64,000 nucleotides of DNA, taken from Enoplosus armatus (lineage: Eukaryota > Chordata > Actinopteri > Centrarchiformes > Enoplosidae). The notes beneath the pieces were generated by a model. That model did no database searches. It was given only the letters and a program-made list of their open reading frames with translations, and was not told the DNA's origin. Made by a program: the position numbers and the translations under genes. The stretch is taken from assembly GCF_043641665.1 (NCBI RefSeq), contig NC_092200.1, forward strand, positions 7,447,694 through 7,511,693. The letters run 5' to 3'. Below, piece by piece: positions 41,301 through 48,589 of this stretch; positions within the stretch are counted from its first letter, which is position 1; every line of letters starts with the position of its first letter.

Positions 41301-44300
41301 GACAGTCCTTAACAAGATCTGATGGGATGGGATCCAGAACACAAGTGGAGCTTCTCCTTCCTACCATAAAGTTTGACAGCTCCAATGGGGACACTCCAAT
41401 GGGGAGAACTGAGACAGGGGTTGAGTCAGTTGGGGAGGTGGAGAGGGCTGGGGAGGTGGTCAGGTCGCTGTAGATGGTGTCAGTTTTGGACTTGTTAACT
41501 GTGAAGGATTTGGGTGTGTTGTCACTGGGTTTGAGAAGTTTATTTATTGTGGAAAAAGAGAGCCTTGGCAGGATAAGCAGGTGGGCTCGTGTTGGCTAGC
41601 GATGTGGCAGGCAGAGACTGAAAGACTGACTGCTCCGGTAGCAGGACAGCACGCTGTGAATCAGTCCCGGGTGTCCTGGTGCTAGCAAGAGAGGGAACTT
41701 CAGGTAAAATGGTGGGCTGATCTGGAGACGCTAATCCAATGAAAGTGTCTGGATTGGAGGATAATCGGCAGCACATAGCCACAAACTCGTAGGACAAATT
41801 TACCAGCCAAGTTGTTGCGACAAAGGCATTGATTAAACACCAGGAGTGGCAGCCAAAATGCGACAGAGTCCGATATAATAGCTACTGAGAGGGAAAACTG
41901 TCTGACAGATTTACATTTGCATAAATTATTGTTGGAAAAAAACACTTATTAATATCATGATATTGATTCCAACCATATCACCCAACGTTACTGACTCATT
42001 AATGCAGAGGTTTTCAAATTGTGAGGCATGCCTCCCCAGGGGGCAATTTTGACACAATTTGCATCAAAATTAGTCCTCCTTCTCAAAGTCATAACTGAGT
42101 CACATCTGAGCACACAGACATGATACAAATATTTTTAGCTTCGATGTGACTTACACTTTCCGAAGATATCGTTAACTCCAATGTCCATTGCAATTGAATC
42201 CACTTAAAAATCATAGAGAAAAAATGCTCCTTATAACTCCAGAACTTGCCTGAGAATTATCACGTTTTTAACTTTTCTTCAGTATCAAAGTAATCCAGTA
42301 ATCTGTCTGTTTATCCATGGGTGCATTGCAAACAGGAACTGCTAATAGCTAATTCGGCATACTTTTAATGGAGCCAATTTGCCAAAATTGCAGTTGTCTC
42401 AATTTTGTCTGAGGGGTGGCCCACAGTGTCAGATTTTGAAAACCCCTGCATTAACGTGTAAGCAGCATTTTAATGTTGTGGGCGTTTGAGGTGAAGCTAA
42501 TTCTTTAAATACTGCTGTGTAGCTTCATCTTCTTCTTCTTTTTGTTGTTTATTCATAGTCCAAGAAATGTGATTAACAGGAAGACATATGAGATACCTGA
42601 GTAAAAAGTAATAGTAACATTTAGATTTTCTTATTGTACTACGCATGCAAGTAGGTATATGTGTGTAAGGATATTAGGGGAAGAGAAGAGAGAAGAAAAA
42701 AAAAGAAAGGAATGAAAATAAGGGCATTAACAGTAATAACAATTGTTACAAGAGAGAAAGAAAAAATAAATAAGAGGTGTCAGGGTGGAACTGGGACAGG
42801 TCAGGACAGCTGGGTCAGGCCAGAATTTTTTTTTTTACTCCTTTATCTTTATTGTTTATATTATATATTTGTTTGTTTTCCTTCTTTTTTTTCTTCCTCC
42901 TTGCTTTCTTCGCTTTCTCCTGCCTTCGGCCACGTAGTTTCGTCTGTAAAATCTGAATTATTAAAGTAACTACTAGGTATAGATGTCAAATAAATGTAGT
43001 GGACTAAAAAGTACAATATTTTCCTTTTAGATTTAAGTATAAAGTAGCCTAAAATGGTAATACTCGAGTACAGTATTTGAGTAAATGTACTTTTTTCCAC
43101 CACTACATACGTCCTTGATCACAGTGTATTAAAGCTGTTAAGTCAGTGTAAAAGCCACGGACAGATGCCTTAAATGAACCTTCTGCACCGTATTACACCT
43201 CATATTGATAACAGTATTCTTTACAGAAGACAAATACAGAAAATGTCCTCTTTGTTGGGCTTGTTTATCCCCGTTCTCTTTCCTTTTACAAAGTAATGAA
43301 AGCGCATTCATGTAGAAATAGCCGAGATGGAGGACATGACGCAAGCCCATTGTGCCTCTTGCTGTGTGGCCACGGCAGGTGAGTGTTTGAAAGCCTCTGT
43401 CTGAATATGAGTCGGCTCGAGTACGAGAGCTGGGTCAGAGCACACCGCCCTGCTTCGGGGGGCCCGCTCGCCTCTCGCTCGCTCTGATGAGCCCTGATAG
43501 GGAGACTGCAGAAGAGATACTCAAATATGACAACAGGCAGACAGAGAAGAATTTCAGACAGAGAATATGAGAAGAGGAGGCTGAAGGTTTCGATGTCGTT
43601 GAGATTTTCAGACGCTGAACACAATTATGTCGAGCCTGCTACTACAGTAATCAGCAGAATATTCCCTTTTCAAAAGAGATTTGAAATAGTTTTGTGATGA
43701 TAATGATGGCCGGGGGATAATATGTGCCTATTTCAGATGACGTAAGTGTTTTACTCACCAGAAACACTAGGGGGAGTGGGATACACACTCACAAGTCCAT
43801 CCTCACACACAGTCTGTGCAGGCACACACACACGCACCCCATGCCAATATCCCGCCAAGCAGTCTGCACATACACACTCATCATGTCCCAGCAGCAGAGC
43901 TAATATGAAGTCCAAGCTTACACATCCGATAACACAGGAGACAGTGTGAAGTCCTCCAGATAACTTATCTGTCTTAACTTCATCTCCCAACTGTGCCAGT
44001 GTTTTCCCCTAGTATATTTAAATAGGGTTTGTGTGGCTTGGAAAAAAAAAAAATCACGTCAGTTCAATTTGAGATGCATCGAGATCTCTGGCAGAATGCT
44101 TTCGGCCAGGGAGAATAGAGGCAGGGGCAAAGATTGTGGAAATATTGACATTTACGAGAGCAAACAGAGCCCAGGTGAAGGCATTAGAGAAAAACATATT
44201 CTTTTAGAGCCGTGTGTGTATGTGTGATCATGTTCACAAATGCATCAGTGCGTCGGTTGGGTCCGTCTGTCTGGCAGTATCGGTTCATATATTGCCCCTG

Positions 44301-46644
44301 GACGAGGGAGCCGGCTGACTGATGGTGAGTGGGTCTGGGTCACAGCACTCTGGCAGTCTGATGAATCTCTCTCTCTGTCATACAGTCTGCAGAAGTGCAG
44401 TAACAATATATGTACACTTTCCAGGACTGAACTGTTCAGACATGATGACGCACTGTAATGGCTTAGTGATTTAGAGCCGATGGAAAGATGGCACAGGTAG
44501 ACGTCCTAACTCGCCATGTGTGTTCATAGTCAATCATTATTACAGAATTTAAGGACAAAGTATTGGCCCCCGTCCATCCATCAATCCACCCATCCATCCA
44601 TCTATAAGTTAGTTTTTGCAAGTATTAGCTTCTTAAAGCTGCTATAATCATCAATATCTTATATTTACAATGGTTAAAATGACTACATGTATGTGAAAGA
44701 GACCCTCAGCTTTACGGACAGGTTTCAAGAGTCTGCTAATTGATTTTTGTTCTGAATCAAAATTAATGGAAGTCAATGGACTGAGATGAGTGTCTAAAAT
44801 CTCAAACGCAGCTGCATGGTTTTCAAAATTAGCCAGTTAGCTGTGATGTAGTATATTTTATTTGCGGTAAATAGGCTAAAACATGTAAAAACACTAATGT
44901 CGGTCTTTAAAGGAAAGATGGGTTAACAAAAACATAATTTTATAAAGTAAAATGTACCCACCTCACATGGTTTAAGAAAATTAGGCATTTGGGAATGAAT
45001 AAAAGACTAAAAGTACTTGCTCAGTTCTGGCATTTTAAAATTCTCACTAAATGGCCTGTTTGGATTTTCCTAAAACATCCTAGAGGAGAGTGATGCATCC
45101 AACTCCTGCTTCATCATCAGTATCTCAGACATCACTGATTTAATTTTGATTTTGACAAAACTTGAGGAAAATGATCTCACTGCTACATTCCTGCATTCAG
45201 AATTACCCTGATTGGCCCATTGGGGAACTACAATTACAGCTCAAAACAAGGTGCCATATTTGTTGCTGATTGGCCCCGACAGGGTCTTCATCATTCGTGG
45301 GGGATTACATGCTTATTGTTGCCTTGTTGAAACCTGTTTTGAAAGACAGCCCTCCCCAGGACTATGAAGTTAGCTGTTTAATTGTTCTTTTAGCTGTAAA
45401 AAAGGCTCTCTTTTGAGCTTCTTACAAAATTAGTTTTCGTTTGGGATTTTAAGAGGTTACAGTAGACATGATTTTTTTCTTTGCACATTGCTTCAAAATT
45501 CACAGTTAAATCCTCTGTTTTTCCTGACCACTGCTGGGAGTTCTTACACAGTCTGATGGGGTTGTTAGATTTTATTTCAAGGCCAACCTCAGGGACCTTA
45601 AACATTTATTCTGCTCCAGGGAGAGAAGTCTGTTGCCGACTCCTGACCAGACAGAGGAGAGTACAGGCATGTTACAATAGGTGAAAAGAAAACAAGGTAC
45701 TCAGCTGATGACTGTACTTTGATCTTTGGCCAAATTCAAACAGAAAAGGAAAGCAGTATTCAAGATGATTCACATCTCTCTCAGAAATACAGGATCTGGT
45801 TCTTTATAGCATCTCTTCTCATTATTCACACCTTTCATTTGTGCATTCTGTCAATTTAAAGTTAAACATAGTTACACCTTAGAGCACTAGTTCAACATAA
45901 ATACACTGTTTTCTGGTCTCCGAGAGTTAGCTGAGAGGATTGATACTCATATATTCTCATATCATATCTGTCCAGTGAACATTAAGCTACAGTCAGCAGC
46001 TGGTTAGCTTAGCTTAGCACAAAGACTGAAAACAGGGGGAAACAGTTAGCATGGCTTTATCCAAAGGTAAGAAAATCCGCCAACCAGAACCTCTAATATG
46101 CACAAAAAGTGAAGTGTAAAAACAATAGGTTGCAGTTTTACTGGGGGATTGCGTGCGGGACTATTTCTTAGCCAGGAGCAGAAAGTCGGTGCTTGTTGCC
46201 TTGCAACGTCGCAAAAACAGAGCAGCGGCTTCAGTCCTCCATCTGTTTCTACACAATATGTGTTCAGGCACAGTATAAGAATACACTTGGGGTTGTGTTT
46301 AAATGCCTATAACATGAGTAAAAATGTAAGCTGTTACAGAGACGACAAGACAAGCAGGAAGGGCCAGTCTAGCTGTTTCCGGTCTGTATGTTAGGTTAAG
46401 CTAACCAACTCTTGTCTCCAGCTTCGAACTTAAAGGACAGACGTGAGAATGGTATGGCTCTTCTCATCTAACTCTTGGAAAGAAAGCAAATAAGCTTATT
46501 TTCCGAATTGTCAAACTATTGCTTTAAATACAACTGCTCTTTCTTTTTCACTCTTTTTCTGCAGCGTCTTGGGTCCAGCATTGACTTTCAGAATTGGCCC
46601 CAACCCCAAGAATGTGACCACTGCAGACCTGGTTCAAGTTGCAG
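4396..46644 (+). CDS. PTPRN2: PTPRN2 (phogrin, IA-2beta), N-terminal ten coding exons
   Basis: PTPRN2 is a type I membrane protein of dense-core secretory vesicles, with a pseudophosphatase-like cytoplasmic domain, that acts in hormone and neurotransmitter storage and release. Exons are 4396-4480, 18537-18587, 25565-25678, 32405-32661, 34729-35182, 35306-35602, 35858-35898, 36395-36819, 39854-39940 and 46565-46644: 1,891 bases, about 630 residues. Residues 1-24 are a signal peptide ending ALA. Residues about 29-120 are the RESP18-like region with Cys30, 37, 43 and 52, then LQRLRFLLQKL and LTWQDDITQ. A long polar linker follows. The membrane-proximal mature ectodomain starts near FGYII and includes VLGPALTFRIGPNPKNVTT. 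VLGPA and NVTTAD, plus the NCAPG2 neighbour, favour PTPRN2 over the paralogue PTPRN. The start has an in-frame TAG 15 bases upstream and G at -3 and +4. The transmembrane segment and the phosphatase domain lie beyond the window. Two basic pairs in exon 8 could be processing sites. Confidence 0.9.
4534..4554 (-). promoter_or_regulatory. RE1/NRSE-like element (REST site), intron 1 copy
   Basis: The 16 bases at 4539-4554 read TGTCCGTGGTGCTGAA, the exact reverse complement of the REST core TTCAGCACCACGGACA. Only four of the five outer GCGCC positions differ. It lies 54 bases inside PTPRN2 intron 1. Dense-core vesicle genes often carry such an element near exon 1. Confidence 0.6.
5266..5301. repeat. 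(TG)18 microsatellite
   Basis: This is an uninterrupted TG dinucleotide tract in intron 1. Confidence 0.95.
6585..6925. repeat. Imperfect local duplication in intron 1
   Basis: About 100 bases at 6585-6690 recur at 6818-6925. Shared blocks in the same order are TAAAAACCCAGCTAAA, AGCTAAGC/AGCTTAGC, GAGTAGCAGT, CTGCCATCT and GACTCTACTGGA. The units have diverged by several small indels. Confidence 0.6.
9118..9510 (+). repeat. Dispersed 'GCATGCTAA' fish repeat, copy 1
   Basis: Ordered blocks are GAGTCTACAGCCACG, TTCAGCATGCTAATATGCTC, CAAATTTCATGCCAAACCAT and CAACCTCATGGTGGCGCTAG. The same order is at 34409-34660 and, inverted, at 55425-55810. It has no coding capacity. Confidence 0.65.
12312..12782. 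repeat. Palindromic MITE-like repeat, copy 1
   Basis: The left arm carries AAGTTTGACATTTTGGGACA, AATATGAAGTAACAGCCAGC and AGCTTAGC. The right arm carries the reverse complements in reverse order (GCTAAGCTAAGCTAACTGGC, GCTGTAGCTTCATATTTAGC, AATTGACATTT). The whole could fold back into a long hairpin. Related copies are at 17880, 19985 and 45886. Confidence 0.65.
14375..14825. repeat. 'CGATTAATC'-type fish repeat, probably two overlapping copies
   Basis: ATTATCGATTAATCTGAGAG near the left end and GTCTAATCGATTAAATGACT near the right end flank text with CAAAATGTCAGAA and 'AGAGCTGCAACAATTAGTCA'. The latter marks a second start inside the first. Similar pieces are at 15715-15925, 19708-19800 and 57795-57990. 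Confidence 0.5.
15288..15301. repeat. C14 homopolymer
   Basis: Fourteen C residues in a row, following a T-rich tract. Confidence 0.9.
15715..15925. repeat. Degenerate 'CGATTAATC'-type repeat
   Basis: TGTCCAAAACCAAAATATAT, AACAATTAATCAATTACCAA and CGGCCAACTAATTTTT follow the order seen in better copies elsewhere in the window. Confidence 0.4.
17880..18310. repeat. Palindromic MITE-like repeat, copy 2
   Basis: The arms share GAAGATTGATACCACTCTCA on the left and its reverse complement TGAGAGTGGTATCAATCTTC (18229-18248) on the right, a perfect 20-base match. GCTTAGCTTAG and GCTAACTGGCTTAAC lie inward. It lies directly before exon 2. Confidence 0.7.
18537..18587 (+). CDS. PTPRN2: PTPRN2 exon 2, cysteine segment
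   Basis: The acceptor is GGCCTCCAG and the donor GTAAGT at 18588. It encodes CLFEDELCTPYEFCVN, with three of the four conserved cysteines of the lumenal N-terminus. The exon is only 51 bases, phase 1 at both ends, so it can be skipped without loss of frame. Confidence 0.9.
18855..18900 (-). repeat. Retroposon 3'-tail motif
   Basis: On the minus strand the text reads CAATTTCCCCCCTGGGATCA then ATAAAGTATTTCTGACTCTG, a tail with short TCTGA repeats that I know from many fish retroposons. No coding part of the element is recognised beside it. Confidence 0.45.
19708..19800. repeat. Fragment of 'CGATTAATC'-type repeat
   Basis: It starts CAGGGCTGCAACCAAAAGC and continues GTTGATTAATCTGCTGATTA with TTTTCTCTAGTAATCAGTTA, as in the copy at 57795. 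Confidence 0.5.
19985..20225. repeat. Palindromic MITE-like repeat, copy 3 (short)
   Basis: It runs from TAGTTTGACATTTTGGAAAG and TTAGCTTAGCTTAGCATAAA to GCTAAGCTAAGCTAACCAGC and GTATCAATCTTC. The centre is shorter than in the other copies. Confidence 0.6.
24936..24964. repeat. (CACAGA)n microsatellite
   Basis: Imperfect CACAGA/CA repeat. Confidence 0.8.
25565..25678 (+). CDS. PTPRN2: PTPRN2 exon 3, RESP18-like region
   Basis: The acceptor is TTTCTGTAG and the donor GTACAT at 25679. It encodes DGVFGRCQELAGADLYTYD and SSALQRLRFLLQKLAHR, the most conserved N-terminal stretch of this family. It is 114 bases, phase 1 at both ends. Confidence 0.92.
26518..26890. mobile_element. MITE-like element with 27-base terminal inverted repeats
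   Basis: Bases 26518-26544 and the reverse complement of 26864-26890 agree at 23 of 27 positions, sharing GGGTCTGTAATT. The right end continues into GTGTTACC, which resembles the GGTAACAC end known in fish non-autonomous DNA elements. There is no open frame inside, so this would be a non-autonomous copy. Confidence 0.6.
31427..31457. repeat. (TG)n microsatellite
   Basis: TG dinucleotide run in intron 3. Confidence 0.9.
31830..32260 (-). mobile_element. L1-group LINE fragment, C-terminal end of reverse transcriptase ORF (degenerate)
   Basis: Read on the minus strand, about 32095-32220 encodes YYKQKWERELGLEITEDDL, then NNIWESQAKTTNSRSWQEF. This matches the 'YY.KWE.dL...I...W..I' and 'W.EF.Y' pattern after the reverse transcriptase domain of L1/Tx1 elements. 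Stops and frame changes follow on both sides, so it is a dead fragment. It ends about 145 bases before the exon 4 acceptor, opposite to the gene. Confidence 0.65.
32405..32661 (+). CDS. PTPRN2: PTPRN2 exon 4
   Basis: The acceptor is TTTCCAG and the donor GTAAGA at 32662, entering in phase 1 and leaving in phase 0. It encodes GLTWQDDITQQVISRELSKL, typical of the family, then a basic, Ser/Pro-rich linker. The upstream intron end is occupied by an antisense LINE fragment. Confidence 0.92.
32662..34728. other. PTPRN2 intron 4 (2.1 kb)
   Basis: No exon is seen. About 32775-33130 resembles a dispersed fish repeat (TTAAAGGGGCACGCCACAGA at its start) of unknown type. 34409-34660 is a 'GCATGCTAA' repeat. 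Confidence 0.55.
34409..34660 (+). repeat. Dispersed 'GCATGCTAA' fish repeat, copy 2
   Basis: AGAGTCTACAGCTATGCTAG, TTTAGCATGCTAACAGGTTC and AATTTCATGGCAATCCATCC occur in the same order as at 9118-9510. It ends about 70 bases before exon 5. Confidence 0.6.
34729..35182 (+). CDS. PTPRN2: PTPRN2 exon 5, variable lumenal linker
   Basis: The acceptor is TGTTGTAG and the donor GTAAGA at 35183. About 151 codons run from NEDIKTDGRLEPSW to PLSVVDG, rich in Ser, Gln, Pro and Lys, with no cysteine. This part evolves fast in the family. The frame is fixed by matching phases on both sides. Confidence 0.87.
35306..35602 (+). CDS. PTPRN2: PTPRN2 exon 6, lumenal linker
   Basis: The acceptor is GCTGTCCAG and the donor GTGGGG at 35603. 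It encodes RFIQNMVNQLGRHSINMEAL and DLDQLAGVITGELQEADEE, which resembles the helical 'dominant' lumenal segment of IA-2 proteins, then a Gln/Asp-rich tail. It is 297 bases, symmetric phase 1, so skippable. Confidence 0.88.
35858..35898 (+). CDS. PTPRN2: PTPRN2 exon 7, 41-base microexon
   Basis: The acceptor is TTTCCAG and the donor GTGAAT at 35899. It encodes GQQIDGEDKEPVDK. Entry phase 1 and exit phase 0 fit exons 6 and 8 exactly, and without it the frame would break. Confidence 0.78.
36395..36819 (+). CDS. PTPRN2: PTPRN2 exon 8
   Basis: The acceptor is CAACACAG and the donor GTGAGT at 36820. It encodes HTAFFSKLLDYLNLEPFDD near the start and SSRGKDRHFGYIITGS at the end. The latter begins the membrane-proximal mature ectodomain. 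Basic doublets KK at two places (GKKQLEE, QKKDMR) and an RGK are candidate proprotein cleavage sites, since IA-2 family proteins are cut in this area. Confidence 0.92.
38494..38519 (+). other. G-quadruplex motif, four G-tracts of four or more
   Basis: G6-TTT-G4-AATA-G4-A-G4 on the coding strand, with further GGG runs to 38544. Loops of 3, 4 and 1 bases predict a stable structure in DNA or in the pre-mRNA. Confidence 0.75.
39290..39547. repeat. 49-base direct repeat, two units
   Basis: 39290-39338 and 39499-39547 share CCATTACAC, TTCCATTTGCACCTTATT and TCTCA in the same spacing. The spacer is about 160 bases. Confidence 0.65.
39854..39940 (+). CDS. PTPRN2: PTPRN2 exon 9, mature ectodomain
   Basis: The acceptor is CTCCCCCAG and the donor GTATGT at 39941. 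It encodes SLTTDQGSDLMERLTQRL and NLHATDLTQL, the first helix region of the mature ectodomain. It is 87 bases, phase 2 at both ends. Confidence 0.92.
40689..41560 (-). mobile_element. L2/CR1-group (Maui-like) LINE fragment, internally deleted, with 3' tail
   Basis: Minus-strand translation gives CVLDPIPSDLVKDCLPAISS, then IINSSFSSGSVP, and later FHFHADDVQLYIS, the reverse transcriptase catalytic box with HADD for the usual YADD. Next come TDIKSWIQTNFLTKL and IIIGPKS. Between the first and second motif much of the domain is missing or frameshifted. The 3' end at 40689-40760 reads as a tail with TTATTA repeats after TTCTATAAATAAAATG, as in L2-type elements. Upstream, an N-terminal part (KINKLLKPSDNTPK) reaches about 41560. 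Confidence 0.72.
42005..42448. mobile_element. hAT-type MITE with 8-base target-site duplication
   Basis: The left end CAGAGGTTTTCAAA and the inverted right end CAGGGGTTTTCAAA agree at 13 of 14 positions. They are flanked by CATTAATG (41997-42004) and CATTAACG (42449-42456), an 8-base duplication with one change. The CAG(A/G)G ends with an 8-base duplication define hAT transposons. At 444 bases with no long open frame it is non-autonomous. Confidence 0.78.
42955..43108 (-). repeat. Dispersed fish repeat, opposite-strand copy of one end
   Basis: The minus strand reads GTAGTGGTGGAAAAAAGTAC, ACTCAAATACTGTACTCGAG and TAGTCCACTACATTTATTTG. It is the same family as 3215-3546 but the other part of the element. 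Confidence 0.5.
45886..46530. repeat. Palindromic MITE-like repeat, copy 4
   Basis: Left arm: GGTTAGCTTAGCTTAGCACA, AAACAGGGGGAAACAGTTAG. Right arm: AGGTTAAGCTAACCAACTC, ATCTAACTCTTGGAAAGAAA and TTGTCAAACTATTGC. The 3' end is 34 bases before exon 10, inside its polypyrimidine region. Confidence 0.6.
46565..46644 (+). CDS. PTPRN2: PTPRN2 exon 10, mature ectodomain
   Basis: The acceptor is TTTCTGCAG and the donor GTAAGA at 46645. It encodes VLGPALTFRIGPNPKNVTT then ADLVQVAG, the central strand and N-glycosylation sequon (NVT) of the mature ectodomain. It leaves in phase 1. The next exon is not recognised in the remaining 17 kb. Confidence 0.93.
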
Positions 46645-46924
46645 GTAAGAGCAGTCCATATTTCTTCTCATATCACCTATCACACGATGAGCCTGTTGAC
46701 AACCTTCATTGCGATTCATCTCATTTTCACTTGCCAGACCACTCTGTCACCGTCTGTGCTTCTGTAAATGAGAACACAGATTAGTCTCTCCAGATACAGT
46801 AGATAGGCTGGTGTTCATCTTGTTCAGACAAACCCCTGTCCCAAAGAAGATTATCAACAGTATGCAATGACAGATGACCATCAATTACTGAGATGATGAG
46901 TCTAGTGTGCACACTTCTCCTGTC

Positions 46925-46952
<28 letters not shown>
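46925..46952. repeat. (CA)n microsatellite
   Basis: CA run of 14 units. Confidence 0.92.
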
Positions 46953-46955
<3 letters not shown>

Positions 46956-47212
46956 ATATACAGTGTACAGGACAGCTTATTCTGTCTTCTATCATGTCCA
47001 ACAGGCTGACAGTTTGAAACAGGTTTGCACCAGCGAATCAGTTAGAGTGTATACACCTCTGTGTGTGTGTGTGAGTGTGTGCCTGCATGTATGCACTTGT
47101 TTGATGTAGACTGATGGAGAGCTGTCACCCACAGAAAGGAGGGTTGTCAGTATGCACTGCCTCTGCTCCCCTGTTCATTGTCTGCACTCCGATCTGCCCG
47201 GCGCTGGTGTCG

Positions 47213-47247
47213 GTGTGTGTGTGTGTGTGTGTGTGTCTGTGTGTGTT
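47213..47247. repeat. (TG)n microsatellite
   Basis: TG run with one C interruption. Confidence 0.92.
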
Positions 47248-48014
47248 GGATGTGTGTCGATGTCCTTGCTTTGGTCGGAAATGACTTTGAGAAGCACAGC
47301 AATACTCCCAACAGTCAATATCATCCAATATCACCCCACTGGAATCAACATGGTGGTGTTGTTATTGGCTGAAATGTGTTTCTGCTCCAGTTTTTCTGCG
47401 CGGCGACATTTTTTGGCACCAACTCGTTTCCTATTAGGGATGTGCTGGATGATGGCTGATGATACAGATTTACCGCAAGAAAGGTTGAGCCGGGGGTTGG
47501 GCTTTGGTTCAGTGGTTTCGAGTGTGAGTTCTTGCACACATGTGTGTGTTTGTTGGATTACAGTGGATTACACTTTTGCAATGTTTGTTTAACAAAATGA
47601 TCAAATGGGAAAATATTGCAGGTGCTGTAGATGTACCTCTTCTGCATAAGGTGCAATAATTATACTGTATCATAACATCCTGTCTTTTTTCCCCTTTCTT
47701 TTCCATCCTCTTTCTACTTCTTCATCTCTTTTTCCCCCTTCCTCTCTTGTCTCTTCTGACTTTGATGAGGTGGCGTGTGGCGAGAGCTAATGACAGGCAT
47801 GAGCGGGGCTGAAATGTCAGACCAAATGTTAAGTCAACATGATCATCAGCCTGGCCCATGTTGATGAATTATGAACACAGCCCACCTGAATAGTGATTTG
47901 TAAAAAGGCGACGGTAGGAGCTTATCAAACATCATCACGGTAGTCGTTCAATCCCGACTGGCCATTGGTTGCAGCTCTGAAATGTATTAAAAATGTAAAA
48001 ATGGCGCTTAGAGA

Positions 48015-48091
48015 TAGCAGAGTGGTTAAATCCTTTGTCTTTGGAGCTACGATGTGTGCCCTCACTGACCTTAGATCAAATCCTGCTAGAG
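48015..48091 (+). pseudogene. tRNA(Ser/Leu)-like relic or SINE head
   Basis: TAGCAGAGTGG at 48015-48025 fits the polymerase III A box exactly. AGATCAAATCC at 48073-48083 matches 8 of 11 B-box positions. The 58-base spacing suits a class II tRNA with a long variable arm. The stems are mostly broken, so a functional tRNA is unlikely. Confidence 0.3.
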
Positions 48092-48589
48092 CTTTATCTC
48101 CTCCTACCTTGTTGCCCCCCTCTATTTCCACCACAGTGTGAAGTGGAGTGGAATTCCCACTCTCCTCCTGATATTAAAAACAATCCTTTTAGTGTTTCAA
48201 ATCATTTTCTTGCCATATTCCAACTCCAAATATACATGCATGACGTTAAATTCAATACAATAAGACAATATGCATAGTGGTTTCAAAAGGGTTACCGGGT
48301 TGTGGAGCAACAGCATAGTTTAAGTGGAATCTGAAAATCAAACTGACACCCACATGCAGTGGCCACCTGGGTAATCCTGGTTGACCATTGCCTTATATGT
48401 GACTGTGCATAAATGACGTGGCCTCTTAATGAACTCATCAAAACCCCTGCTGTATTCTGTGCTCAACCTGCTGTGAGAGCCTGCACAGCATGCTTTATAG
48501 CAGTCATTAAAATAGAAAACCAAGAAGTGCAGAATGCTGTAGAAGATTCAGCAAATATATTGTTCTTTATAGCTGATTAATAACCATTA

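Larger units (their letters stand above)
39941..46564. other. PTPRN2 intron 9 (6.6 kb)
   Basis: It holds an antisense L2-like LINE end (40689-41560), a hAT MITE (42005-42448), an inverted piece of a fish repeat (42955-43108), and a palindromic repeat (45886-46530) directly before exon 10. No exon is supported. Confidence 0.65.

Noticed and set aside
40822..41394. 190-codon minus-strand ORF as a cellular gene
   Set aside because: Its motifs are those of a degraded LINE reverse transcriptase with a 3' tail.
4396..46644. Assignment to the paralogue PTPRN (IA-2)
   Set aside because: CVNDGVFGRCQ, VLGPA and NVTTAD, together with the NCAPG2 neighbour, fit PTPRN2 better.
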